Shown: positions 9,901-17,788 of the stretch, piece by piece | How the letters are laid out: every line of letters starts with the position of its first letter | Numbering within the stretch: position 1 is the first letter of the stretch | DNA from: Pseudomonadota bacterium | GTDB lineage: Bacteria; Pseudomonadota; Gammaproteobacteria; Burkholderiales; Thiobacteraceae | Direction: 5' to 3' | Assembly (NCBI GenBank): GCA_021812385.1 | Contig: JAKANO010000006.1 | Coordinates: 62,001-126,000 of the forward strand | Length of the DNA stretch: 64,000 bases | The notes under the pieces: generated by a model | The model's database searches: none | What the model saw: the letters and a program-made list of their open reading frames with translations, nothing else | What the model was told of the DNA's origin: nothing | Translations under genes and position numbers: made by a program

Positions 9901-10670
9901 ATTGCGATTTCTGGAAACTGGGTTCCAATAACGCGCCCACCCCGCTCAAATACGCGAAAAATATCCGCCGGTGGGATGGTTTCCCATGCAGGCAAAGGAT
10001 AAAGCTGGGGCACGATGCCTTTCTCGATCATCCATTGGTTTGGCGGCACCGGATTTTTGATCGATGCCGGTTCGCCATCATGCGTATAAGCTTCGCCCAA
10101 TACCCCGCGCTTGAACGGCAGGATACCGTTGTTGTAAGCAGCGCCATTCCACAGCATGGCGCCTGTCGACATAAGGCTGCGCTCTGCCGCTTGGATCACG
10201 GGCAGATGGCAGGCGCCACAAGCTTCCCGTACTACGCGGTAATCGGACGGGTTCATAAAGCGAATAAAAGCAGCGCTCTCATGATTGAGTAAAGTGTAAG
10301 AAGCTTCGGGATTAGATGAATCCGGCGTGTTCCATTTGTTTGGAAAGCGCGGCAACACATGCGCTTGATTCATGGCATCAAGATATGCTTTGGCGCCGAG
10401 TCCTTTGTATTCCGCTTTATTGGGTTTTTGTATGTGGGCATTGCCGCCATGGCAATCCGTGCATCCCAATATCACCGCTGGATTGGCGTGCATGGTGTGA
10501 CGATCCGTTGCGGTATGGCATGTCATGCAACCGGCAGACTTGGCATCCGCTTCGCGCACGGTTTGCTTTTCCGGTGCAGGCGGCGCCACATTTTTTTCCA
10601 CGACAGGCGCGTTGGCCAGGCTACTCAACGAAGCCAGCAGCAATAACAGAGTCAGTACAAATTTCTTCAT
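6939..10670 (-). CDS. Decaheme cytochrome c fused to an LVIVD-repeat beta-propeller
   Basis: Exported protein of 1243 residues with a Sec signal peptide (MKKFVLTLLLLLASLSS, cleavage near ANA). Ten CXXCH motifs are visible in the first two thirds: CMTCH, CTDCH, CGACH, CAGCH, CMICH, CVDCH, CEDCH, CQTCH, CAGCH, CDDCH. From about residue 865 to 1165 come about six LVIVD-type repeats (for example YLYVAEGKGGMRVYDV, YAYIVADAGIVIVNL, YAYVAAGKEGLAIIDI), predicted to fold as a propeller. Propellers of this kind usually mediate contacts, so this end may bind a partner or surface. It follows the barrel gene by 3 bp and overlaps the pentaheme gene by 4 bp. No lipobox is seen, so it is either periplasmic or secreted. 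It is a candidate T2SS substrate, by inference only. Confidence 0.85.
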   Translation of the reverse strand: MKKFVLTLLLLLASLSSLANAPVVEKNVAPPAPEKQTVREADAKSAGCMTCHTATDRHTMHANPAVILGCTDCHGGNAHIQKPNKAEYKGLGAKAYLDAMNQAHVLPRFPNKWNTPDSSNPEASYTLLNHESAAFIRFMNPSDYRVVREACGACHLPVIQAAERSLMSTGAMLWNGAAYNNGILPFKRGVLGEAYTHDGEPASIKNPVPPNQWMIEKGIVPQLYPLPAWETIPPADIFRVFERGGRVIGTQFPEIAIPNSKGSLQVLDEPGRPDIKQSNRGPGTGSRIAVPVINITKTRLNDPFMWFLGTNEQPGDYRSSGCAGCHVVYANDRSPFHSGPYAKYGHDGTTITVDPTIPKDKPGHPLKHEFTRAIPSSQCMICHMHQPNVFVNTFYGYTMWDYESDAPFMWPKKQRYPTAAERRKIYDRNPEGAAVRGKWSDPEFLKQVSSLNPKLKDTQFADYHGHGWNFRAIFKRDRKGTLLDKDGQKVSDSDPQKFKKAVHLQSIHVDLGMQCVDCHFSQDAHGNGHIYVEVAAAIEIVCEDCHGTVDKYPTLFTSGPAAKPGGMDMSLLRTADGRKRFEWRDGKLYQRSAVDPNKEWEMSLVKDSVNPKSPKYNQKAAYAKLVAEGSYDDYQQRWGLSIPSNKRAHQDSKMTCQTCHTSWTTSCAGCHLPIEANDKTERHHYEGGETRNYATYNPQVARDDMFQLGLHGPVKGGKIAPIRSSSALLLSSTNINREHIYVQQAPTAASGFSSQAFAPHYAHTERKTETKTCDDCHLSPTNDNNAIMAQLLLHGTGFVNFVGYNAWVGEEKHVEGVQVTEWEEPQAVIGSYLHRYAYPDWYADHQKRGQELPEAHNHVTDDQASCLQLRGEYLYVAEGKGGMRVYDVASIANKGVSERIITAPFSPLGQDTHIASQNATCLALPTNQPIAPFKNHGDLIRKVNLEQPMHPIYNYAFITDAKEGLILTNVNTLQDGDPQNNFLSRAVTWDENGILNGARHITMGGYYAYIVADAGIVIVNLNNPLKPVLTKVIPIKGARATALQFRYLTVVDEAGMHVIDVTIPERAKLVPNAFIPLADAHRVYIARTYAYVAAGKEGLAIIDIENPEKPKVYMKYTADGQLNDARDVIVGSTNASLFAYVADGRNGLKVIQLTAPDTQPKFYGFSPDPKPYLIAHRKTQSPALSLSRGLERDRGVDETGGQVAVFGRVGSRPFNLEEQRRFYLKPDGTPWTVKMPPTTTVKP

Positions 10671-10673
10671 TAG

Positions 10674-13298
10674 TTAGAAAGTGAGCAGTAGATTAAAAAG
10701 TGCGGAATATTGGCGGGCATTAACGCCGGCGCCATACAGTTCTCGCAGGCCTTTTGCCGGCTCCAAGGTGGCGATCGATGCATTCAGTACAACGTTTTGC
10801 GTGAAATACGGGCGGTATTGCACGCCGACCGATAGGTCGTAGCCGATCCGCGTGCTATGCAGTCGTTGCTGGCGCAAGACCGCCAGCGATGACAGATTAT
10901 CGAACTCCAAATAATTAGCATTGGTAATCACGCGCAGCCTGGGCGTCACATCGAAATCCGCGCCGATGCCCAATAAATGCAAGCCGGGATTGGTGAAATT
11001 CGATTGGCCGTGTTCGCGGGAAGTGCGCAAGGAAGCGAGCAAGCCATTGCGCATCGACAAGGCGGTTCCGCCGCCGCCAATCAACGGCACAGATTGACGA
11101 ATGAAATAGCTGGTATCGGCGCCGGCAAATTGCGGATTTTCGAGTACGGCATCAAACCCGCCGGCTTTGTTGTCAAAAGGATCCTTGTCGCCGGAGGCCC
11201 ACAGGCCGCTCGCGCGGATGCGGTACCAATCGAAATCACGCGATACTTCGATCGCGCCAAAATACGCGCCGATGTCTTCTTTGAGTCCGGATAGCTGCCC
11301 TTTGCTCACATTGCCAGCGGCGTAGTAGCCCGATGCGTTGATGTTCCAGCGCCCGAAATGGCCGTCGCCATTCAAGCCCAAATAGGTGACGTTGTAATTA
11401 TAGGGGCGTCCGCTACCCAAAATGGCCGGGCGTTCCAGGAAGCCATTGTCGTTATAGTAGCTTGAGCGATCGCCTTCGCGATTGCGATTGTGCAGAATTG
11501 TTCCTTGCGTGGTGAAGCCCAACACCGGCGTATCCTGGCTATACACGTTAAACACATACACATCGTCATTACGCAAGCGTTGGCCAATATCGTTCAAACC
11601 GCTATTGGTGTCTTTTTCCAAGCGGCGAAACCAGGCCAGGTTGTACTGAAAGTTATTGTTGTCGCGCGTCCCGAACAAGCGCACGCCGAAGGGCTGGTCC
11701 AGGAACAAGAAGCCGCGAAAGTCGGCGGTAAAAGGCTGAATACCCACCCGCACGCTATCAAAGTCGTAACGCTCTGAGACATTGCGCAAGTGCTTATCGA
11801 CGAACAGTTCCTGCACGCCAACAAAATTGTCGTTGCGCGTTGGGCCGCGAGACGGATCAATATTGACCGCACGCACGACTTCCGTGTGCGTGTAGTTGAC
11901 ATTGAAAACCGGAACGAAGCGAAACTCATACTCAGGCGGTTTAAAAGTGGTATCGCCCTTGATCAACGCCAAGCTGAGGATTGCGGTTTCAGCCGCAGTG
12001 TATTGTTTGCCGTTCCCCAAAGTGCCATTTGAACCGGCATTGAGCGAAGATTGCGCGCCGACAGGTGTCGGCAAACGCCGTGCTTCAAATAAAGTGTCGG
12101 ATACTGCTGATAAATTAAAGAACCATTCCTCACCCAGCACATGCTGCAAAACCGGCAAATCGCCTTTTAATACGTTGGGGTTGTACGGATCGAGCGGTTC
12201 GTAAGGCAATAATTTAAGCGCCTTCACCAAGCGCCAACGATCAGGAATGGGAATTTCCTGCGTCACAATCAGCGGCGATGGCGGTTCAACTTGCGACGGG
12301 TCGATGATCGGCAGTCTGGGCTCGAGAGGCGCGCCTTCAGGTCGGGCACGTGCGACAGCCGTTTCTTTTTCCCTTTCCTGTCTAGCCGCAGCTTCAGCCG
12401 CTTGCGCTTTGCTCAAGGATTCGGCTCTGCGCGGATCCAATTGTCCGACCGCATAATCAATGCGGCGATCTTTGGGAAACGGCCCAATGCCCAGGGAAGG
12501 TCCGGTCGCGGTAGGCGCGTTGAATATCCAAGCTTCGCCACCGCCAAAACGCTTGACGCGATACCAATCGCCTTGCTTCAGGTCGGCATCCAGTTCGACG
12601 CTTTGCTCAACGCGCGCAATAACCGGCTGTGACAGATCCGGTTTTTCGTAAACAGCAATGCTGGGCGCCAATACTTGAACCAAGTAATGCTGTGGCGCAT
12701 CACCGCCAGACGCGACGGCGGCTAACGGTTTAGTTTCACCAGAAAGGCGAATCAAATCCGATCTAACCCAACCTTCCCGATCCAGCACCGCATTCTTGGT
12801 GCGTCGAATCTTGCTCCAGCCCTTATCCTGCTGCAGCACTTGGATTAACTCGCCTTTGTACATGCGGGCCAGGATGTGATCTGCTTCACTGGGGCCAGCG
12901 CGCATCCGCGCCGCCGTTATCACCTCTGCAGCTTGCCCAGCCTGAGCGGATATTGGGTGCTGCACAGGAAGGGCTACTGAGGATGCAACGCTTGCTACTG
13001 GCTTGGCGGAACCAGCAATGCGCATCAAATCCGACCTAATCCAACCTTCAGCGCCTTGGGTGCGGCGAATCTTGGTCCATGCATTCTCTTGTTGCAGCAC
13101 TTGGACGCTTTCGCCCTGGTACATCACGGCCAGAATATGGGCGGTTTCACCGGGGCCAGCGCGCAACCGAGCCGCTGTCACGATTTCTGCACGCTGTTCG
13201 GCCGCTTGCGCCCAGGCCGGTTGCACCACGCCCATCGGCGCTGAAACCGCGAACAGCGACATTAAAATAAAACTAAGTTTTCGGTTGTTATATGCCAT
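10674..13298 (-). CDS. Outer-membrane beta-barrel protein with three N-terminal bacterial SH3 domains
   Basis: I place the start at the ATG at 13298 (MAYNNRKLSF), giving 874 residues. A signal peptide follows directly (cleavage near AWA-QAAEQ), whereas the longer frame to 13430 adds 44 residues that do not look like an export signal. This start overlaps the preceding gene by 11 bp. Residues about 40-270 hold three SH3b-like domains; the first two are near repeats (AARLRAGP / AARMRAGP, GWIRSDL / GWVRSDL). A charged linker follows, then roughly 450 residues rich in alternating aromatic strands ending LFNLLLTF, with the terminal Phe typical of outer-membrane barrels. SH3b domains often bind peptidoglycan. 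Its position between cytochrome genes suggests the pore of a porin-cytochrome conduit, although no resemblance to MtrB is obvious by eye. Confidence 0.75.
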   Translation of the reverse strand: MAYNNRKLSFILMSLFAVSAPMGVVQPAWAQAAEQRAEIVTAARLRAGPGETAHILAVMYQGESVQVLQQENAWTKIRRTQGAEGWIRSDLMRIAGSAKPVASVASSVALPVQHPISAQAGQAAEVITAARMRAGPSEADHILARMYKGELIQVLQQDKGWSKIRRTKNAVLDREGWVRSDLIRLSGETKPLAAVASGGDAPQHYLVQVLAPSIAVYEKPDLSQPVIARVEQSVELDADLKQGDWYRVKRFGGGEAWIFNAPTATGPSLGIGPFPKDRRIDYAVGQLDPRRAESLSKAQAAEAAARQEREKETAVARARPEGAPLEPRLPIIDPSQVEPPSPLIVTQEIPIPDRWRLVKALKLLPYEPLDPYNPNVLKGDLPVLQHVLGEEWFFNLSAVSDTLFEARRLPTPVGAQSSLNAGSNGTLGNGKQYTAAETAILSLALIKGDTTFKPPEYEFRFVPVFNVNYTHTEVVRAVNIDPSRGPTRNDNFVGVQELFVDKHLRNVSERYDFDSVRVGIQPFTADFRGFLFLDQPFGVRLFGTRDNNNFQYNLAWFRRLEKDTNSGLNDIGQRLRNDDVYVFNVYSQDTPVLGFTTQGTILHNRNREGDRSSYYNDNGFLERPAILGSGRPYNYNVTYLGLNGDGHFGRWNINASGYYAAGNVSKGQLSGLKEDIGAYFGAIEVSRDFDWYRIRASGLWASGDKDPFDNKAGGFDAVLENPQFAGADTSYFIRQSVPLIGGGGTALSMRNGLLASLRTSREHGQSNFTNPGLHLLGIGADFDVTPRLRVITNANYLEFDNLSSLAVLRQQRLHSTRIGYDLSVGVQYRPYFTQNVVLNASIATLEPAKGLRELYGAGVNARQYSALFNLLLTF

Positions 13299-15114
13299 CG
13301 CAAACGTTGGTCGCCGTAGGATCGTCGAGGAAAGGGGCCAGCGGACAGTTGACGTAGCGCAGTTGTCCGCCGCTGGGATTGAGTTGGTCCGCGCGACTTC
13401 CGAGTGGCGCATGTGCAATGCCGGTTCCAAGCGCCGTTCCGGCGTTAGCTAAGCCGAGGAATGCCACCATGTCGTCCTGATCGATACCATCACCGGAGAC
13501 ACCGATACCACCAACCAAGGTGCCCCCGCGATATATCGGAAACCCACCCGGGAAAATCTGGATACCATTGGCTGAGACGGTGCTGCAGCTTGACGTTGGC
13601 ACCACCCCAATATTGGAAACCAGCTTGGTCTGAATCAAATCCAGTTGCAAGCCATCCGCAAATGGACTCCAGGATGCAAAGGCCTTGGACAAAGGCCCCG
13701 GCCCATTGGCATCGATTCCGTCCGGGAAAAACGGGCGCGCGAGATTTCCGACCGAACGGTTGCTATGGGCAATTCCACTCGCAATAGTGTTAACACCATT
13801 AAAGGACTGTGCAGCGGTAACGTAGGCACTTTGAGCTACGGGGATATCCGTCGCCGCATTCCGGGAAAAGAACATCGCCGTGCGCGCTTTTTGTACTGCA
13901 ACATCGGTGCCGAAAACCGGCGCATCCGGGGTGCGTATCAAACCTAATATTGCGCCATTGGTATCAACGACCGAAATGGTGACTTGCGCTTGTGAGTCCA
14001 AAGGCAGGCGAATTTGAGCTCGGGCACGATTCGCGATACGGATCGCTTCGGCCAGAATCCGTGTGACTTCCACCTGCGTTAACAAACCATCCGTTCCGGC
14101 TATTGCGGGGTAACGATTAGTACCGGCACCGTTGACGATCGTGTATGCATTTAAGCCTGTAAAATTTCCACTGCTGTCCGCCGCATATCCCGATGCGGCA
14201 GTATCAAACGCAGTACCGTCGATTGGCCCTGCCGCCGCCTTATAACCCGTAACCGCAATAAAAGCTCCACCCACAGGTGTTGCAGGCGCAGCAGCAGGGT
14301 TTGAGGCAAGGGTTTCGGAATCCGTAAAGCGCAGGGTGCGCCCATCCACCGTAATGCGGTCGGCGCGACGGGCATTAGGCGCACTGAAGCCGCTGGTGCC
14401 GGCAACAGCGATCAACTCATCCGAGTCCGTATCGGTATCTTGAATATTCAAGTCCAGGCTGTAAGTGCCATCCGCAATCACACCGATACCACCCACTACG
14501 GTACCGTTCTTATACAGCGGCAAACCACCCGCATCGGCCGATAATCCCAGCGGGGATCCGTGCGGTCCCCGTGAGCCGCCAGATGTTAGGCTCCATGCCA
14601 CATCGGAGCACGACAGAGAAGAAAACTGCACACCGAACAAGGGTCCGCCCGGCGCGTTCGATTGGCCAGGGTTGAAATGTTCCTGCACGATCTGGCTCGC
14701 GGTCCGTGTGCTAAAGGCGTTGCCCTCGGAAGAAAGGTAAGCACCGGTAATGGCTTTACTAATGGCCGCGTATTCTGAAGCTACCGTATTGACGCCCTCT
14801 AGGCCACCGGTCACGCCACGACCGCTGGTAATGGTAAAGGTGGATGCGCCTCCCACTTGATAAACACCCAACACATTACCGACCCGATCCACCACGGCAA
14901 TCGTTACATGCGTAGCGCCGCGCGCTTGCGCTTCCTGCACCGCCTGGCTCACAACACGATTCACCTCGGCGACCGTCAAGTTAGTGGGCGTAGCCGCTGC
15001 GCAACCGCCGGTGCAGCCGCTAGAAGCCCCGATAGTTCCACCGCCATCACCACCTGAACCACCGCCACATCCGGTGAGTATGCCAATCAGCAGCAAGACA
15101 CCGATCAATCTCAT
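13288..15114 (-). CDS. Lipoprotein with two GlcG/HbpS-like (DUF336) domains
   Basis: Exported lipoprotein of 608 residues. The leader MRLIGVLLLIGILTGC ends in a lipobox with Cys16 followed by a glycine-rich linker. Two copies of the GlcG/HbpS fold follow: the first (about residues 45-280) starts LTVAEVNRVVSQAV and contains GGLPLYKNGTVVGGIGV; the second (about 345-590) starts LTQVEVTRILAEAI and contains GGFPIYRGGTLVGGIGVSGDG. Both copies carry insertions, making each longer than a stand-alone GlcG domain. Some family members bind heme or sense heme/redox state; I cannot identify heme ligands here. It overlaps the FHA-decaheme stop by 4 bp and the barrel start by 11 bp, so it belongs to the conduit operon. 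Confidence 0.8.
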   Translation of the reverse strand: MRLIGVLLLIGILTGCGGGSGGDGGGTIGASSGCTGGCAAATPTNLTVAEVNRVVSQAVQEAQARGATHVTIAVVDRVGNVLGVYQVGGASTFTITSGRGVTGGLEGVNTVASEYAAISKAITGAYLSSEGNAFSTRTASQIVQEHFNPGQSNAPGGPLFGVQFSSLSCSDVAWSLTSGGSRGPHGSPLGLSADAGGLPLYKNGTVVGGIGVIADGTYSLDLNIQDTDTDSDELIAVAGTSGFSAPNARRADRITVDGRTLRFTDSETLASNPAAAPATPVGGAFIAVTGYKAAAGPIDGTAFDTAASGYAADSSGNFTGLNAYTIVNGAGTNRYPAIAGTDGLLTQVEVTRILAEAIRIANRARAQIRLPLDSQAQVTISVVDTNGAILGLIRTPDAPVFGTDVAVQKARTAMFFSRNAATDIPVAQSAYVTAAQSFNGVNTIASGIAHSNRSVGNLARPFFPDGIDANGPGPLSKAFASWSPFADGLQLDLIQTKLVSNIGVVPTSSCSTVSANGIQIFPGGFPIYRGGTLVGGIGVSGDGIDQDDMVAFLGLANAGTALGTGIAHAPLGSRADQLNPSGGQLRYVNCPLAPFLDDPTATNVCDGI

Positions 15115-16886
15115 TTCGAACCTTTCGACAACATTTGCGTTTGCATCTCTTTATGCCAGAAATCTCGGCCTGCATGGAATTTATGGCAAGTCGCGCAATC
15201 CGAAGTCACTTTGCCGGCAACCGGTTTTGCGCCCACATGGCATTCACGGCATTTCGCGAGATTCGGCATTGCAATATCCTTGGCTTCCTTTGAGTTCGTC
15301 ACATCGTGACACGACTCGCACTTCTCCGTTGCATGTTTAGCATGCGAAAACACCGCTTGCGGCATCCATACTTTAGCCAAGCGCACCGGCGCAACATCCC
15401 AGCCCGTATCGTCAGCCGAACGTTTGACATAGTGGCAAGTCGAACAAACTTTGCGTTTCTCAAACAGGTCATTCAAGACAAGCTTGGCTTTTTGATTGGC
15501 GATTTGCAACGCGGCTTGGCGGTCCTGATAAGTCAATACTTCTCCCGGACGGTGACGCAGCAAATCGGGCGGCGGGTTCACATCGGGCGGCACGTCGCCA
15601 AGCACCAAGCGCGCATAAAATTCGCGCAGCATGGTATTCACCGCCGCTTCAGAACCATGCGGCACTTGGCGCTTCGTTACTTGCGGCTCGAATGCAAGGG
15701 AATGGCAGCTCTGGCAATTTTTTTCCATCGAGATCGGCTTCATCAGCCGACCGCCCTCTTCCGGTTCATGGCAATTCGAACATTTCAAAATGGTGCGCCG
15801 GCCTTGCGCATCGCGCACGCCATTCGGGTCACGCTTGCCGTCAGGGTCGCGCACGCCCTCTGGGTCAAGGTGCAACTTGTGATCGAACTTGAGATTGGAA
15901 TGCTCGACCAACTGGCTTGCATGTTGTTTATCTTGCCGCACGCGCCGTATCAGCTTTGGATTATCCGCATCCAGCAGGGACAAACGGAACTGCGGATGCT
16001 CGGTGCGGAAATCGGTGACATTTTCAGATTGCGCATCGCTGGCCACCTTGTGCACGTCCGCATGGCATTCCGCGCATTGCTCTTGCGCGCGCGGCGCCAT
16101 CTGGTTGCCCTTATGGTCCCGATGACATTCAGCGCAACGGATTTCGCGAAATGCTTCGCCTTTGGGCCCGGTGAGTTCCGCGCTCGGCACATGCTCCTTG
16201 ATGCGTTTATGGCAAGTGACGCATTCCTGATCTCGCGCATGCTTAAACGGCACTTGGTGGCAGGCCCGGCAATCCGAAGCAAACGACTGATGACTTTGCG
16301 ATAGCGGGCCGGGATTCCACGATTGCGTGAATTTGGCGCTGACAACTTGCGTGATTTCTCTCGCCTCGCCCGCTTTGAGCTTGCTCTCGGCCGGCGCATT
16401 GAAGCGGCCCAGCACATCCGAAGCGATGGGCACCAACAGCGTTAGCAACAACACACCCACAAAAGCGAAATAGGACAGGCGTCGTTTTGAAATGCCGCCG
16501 TCTTTAAGCACCACACGATCCACCCCCTCGCCGCCGTCTTTTGCAATCGGATTGACGAGGGTCACCGAGAGCGCCAGCGGCACACCTTCCGGCGCGGCTT
16601 CGACTTGGAGCAGATACGGGCCTACTTCAATTCTATCCCCAACCGCCAATTTTGCATTTTGCGCCGCGCGGCCGTTTATTTGAATCCGCCCCGGATCGGC
16701 CTCAATAACCGACCCCTCGTCGGTGACGGTTATGCGCGCATGCGATAAAGCCACGCGCGGATCGGGCAAATGAATTTGGCACTGGGTTCCGCGGCCGATA
16801 ATTTGCACCGAACCCGGGATGCGTCTTTGATCACGCTGGGTTTGACCGCGCTGATTAACACTGACAAAAGTAACTTGGATTTCCAT
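15111..16886 (-). CDS. FHA-domain / membrane-anchored decaheme cytochrome c fusion
   Basis: A 591-residue protein with an unusual order: a cytoplasmic FHA domain, one membrane helix, then a periplasmic multiheme domain. FHA hallmarks in the first 110 residues are IIGRGTQCQIHLPD and the SHARI segment, with Gly-Arg and Ser-x-x-Ile spacing as in phospho-threonine-binding FHA domains. The helix near residues 136-158 (YFAFVGVLLLTLLVPIA) acts as an uncleaved anchor. Ten CXXCH motifs follow: CRACH, CVTCH, CAECH, CAECH, CSNCH, CQSCH, CSTCH, CESCH, CRECH, CATCH. It lies 17 bp after the b-type cytochrome and overlaps the lipoprotein by 4 bp. A likely role is to relay electrons from the b-type cytochrome across the periplasm while the FHA end docks a phosphorylated cytoplasmic partner. 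The docking role is inferred. Confidence 0.85.
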   Translation of the reverse strand: MEIQVTFVSVNQRGQTQRDQRRIPGSVQIIGRGTQCQIHLPDPRVALSHARITVTDEGSVIEADPGRIQINGRAAQNAKLAVGDRIEVGPYLLQVEAAPEGVPLALSVTLVNPIAKDGGEGVDRVVLKDGGISKRRLSYFAFVGVLLLTLLVPIASDVLGRFNAPAESKLKAGEAREITQVVSAKFTQSWNPGPLSQSHQSFASDCRACHQVPFKHARDQECVTCHKRIKEHVPSAELTGPKGEAFREIRCAECHRDHKGNQMAPRAQEQCAECHADVHKVASDAQSENVTDFRTEHPQFRLSLLDADNPKLIRRVRQDKQHASQLVEHSNLKFDHKLHLDPEGVRDPDGKRDPNGVRDAQGRRTILKCSNCHEPEEGGRLMKPISMEKNCQSCHSLAFEPQVTKRQVPHGSEAAVNTMLREFYARLVLGDVPPDVNPPPDLLRHRPGEVLTYQDRQAALQIANQKAKLVLNDLFEKRKVCSTCHYVKRSADDTGWDVAPVRLAKVWMPQAVFSHAKHATEKCESCHDVTNSKEAKDIAMPNLAKCRECHVGAKPVAGKVTSDCATCHKFHAGRDFWHKEMQTQMLSKGSK

Positions 16887-16903
16887 CGCGCGCTATGCCT
16901 TGA

Positions 16904-17785
16904 TTACCAGTAATAAAAGACCGACAAGATATGGGCAATCAAAGCCGCCAGCAGCGCGAACGACAAGGGGACATGGACGTATAACCAAATCCGCATTAAG
17001 GCCCGGAAACGCATATCGCGGCGGACACGATCGATCAATGCGCTTTTGCGCGTCATCTCAGATAGCAGTTGGCCGTTGATACGGGCTTGCTCTGGCGTCA
17101 AGTGCACGCCGACATGCATCAGCACATCGCACGCAGCGCGCGAGGGGCAAAACGCATTGACGGCGGTTATCTGGCGGCGAAAATTATTGCCCATCGCTAA
17201 TTCGCGCGTAGAAGCACGGGTCGCCTTGGTCACCACCGCATTGATTTCATCCGGAAGATCTAATGCAAGACGCCGGCACTTGCGATCCAAATCAGCGATT
17301 TTCAGCAGTATCGTTTCAGTCGCCTCTCCCGCAAGGTTTTCCGTCATGAGTTCGGGGTAGCGCAAATAAGCGTACACACCAAAAAAACCACTCAGGATTA
17401 CAGCCACCATCAAAACATAAGCCAACGTATGGATATTCCACCCGAACTCGAAAGCGCTGTGCAAGGTGGCAATAATGATTAACGCAGTGCCGATATAGAC
17501 ATGCGCCGAAGTCCAACCTTGCACGCTGCCCATGCTGGAACGATAGCGCCGCTTGCGCACACCCAGCAGCATCAACCACACGATGAGAATTGCGCCGACA
17601 GTGCCCAGGGTATAACCCAGCCAAGTGCCGCCATAAGGCTTGATGTAGACCAGAGGGGGGGTGTGCCAGATGTAAACAACGATCGCCAGAGCACAAAGCC
17701 CCAGCGCAAGCTTCAAATAGCGCGCGCGCTTAAACGCAAGAATAGATTGATTTTGGTGCATGGCTGTTGTTAGGCGAGACCCCAT
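16904..17785 (-). CDS. Integral membrane diheme b-type cytochrome
   Basis: About 293 residues with five or so membrane helices and a cytoplasmic-looking helical insert near residues 155-260. Two helices each carry a His pair with identical spacing: HVYIGTALIIIATLH and HVPLSFALLAALIAH, both H-x13-H. This is the classic pattern for two bis-His b hemes stacked across a membrane, as in cytochrome b561 and related quinone-linked cytochromes. It is first in the seven-gene minus-strand operon, 17 bp before the FHA-decaheme gene, so it probably exchanges electrons between the quinone pool and periplasmic hemes. The start is uncertain: GTG at 17788, ATG at 17785 and ATG at 17761 are in frame. AAGAGG just upstream favours the first two, although it is close to the ATG. 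Confidence 0.75.
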   Translation of the reverse strand: MGSRLTTAMHQNQSILAFKRARYLKLALGLCALAIVVYIWHTPPLVYIKPYGGTWLGYTLGTVGAILIVWLMLLGVRKRRYRSSMGSVQGWTSAHVYIGTALIIIATLHSAFEFGWNIHTLAYVLMVAVILSGFFGVYAYLRYPELMTENLAGEATETILLKIADLDRKCRRLALDLPDEINAVVTKATRASTRELAMGNNFRRQITAVNAFCPSRAACDVLMHVGVHLTPEQARINGQLLSEMTRKSALIDRVRRDMRFRALMRIWLYVHVPLSFALLAALIAHILSVFYYW

Positions 17786-17788
17786 CAC

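Noticed and set aside
10674-13430. Longer start of the SH3 barrel gene at 13430
   Set aside because: The extra 44 residues are not a signal peptide and overlap the upstream lipoprotein gene; ATG 13298 leads straight into a good signal peptide.
15306-16304. 332-codon plus-strand open frame opposite the FHA-decaheme gene
   Set aside because: It is antisense to a gene with clear domains and heme motifs and has no recognisable protein features; a frame shadow.
3215-17785. Identity with the MtrCAB/MtoAB iron conduit
   Set aside because: No small periplasmic MtrA-type decaheme and no recognisable MtrB-like barrel is present; proteins and order differ, so only a functional analogy is claimed.
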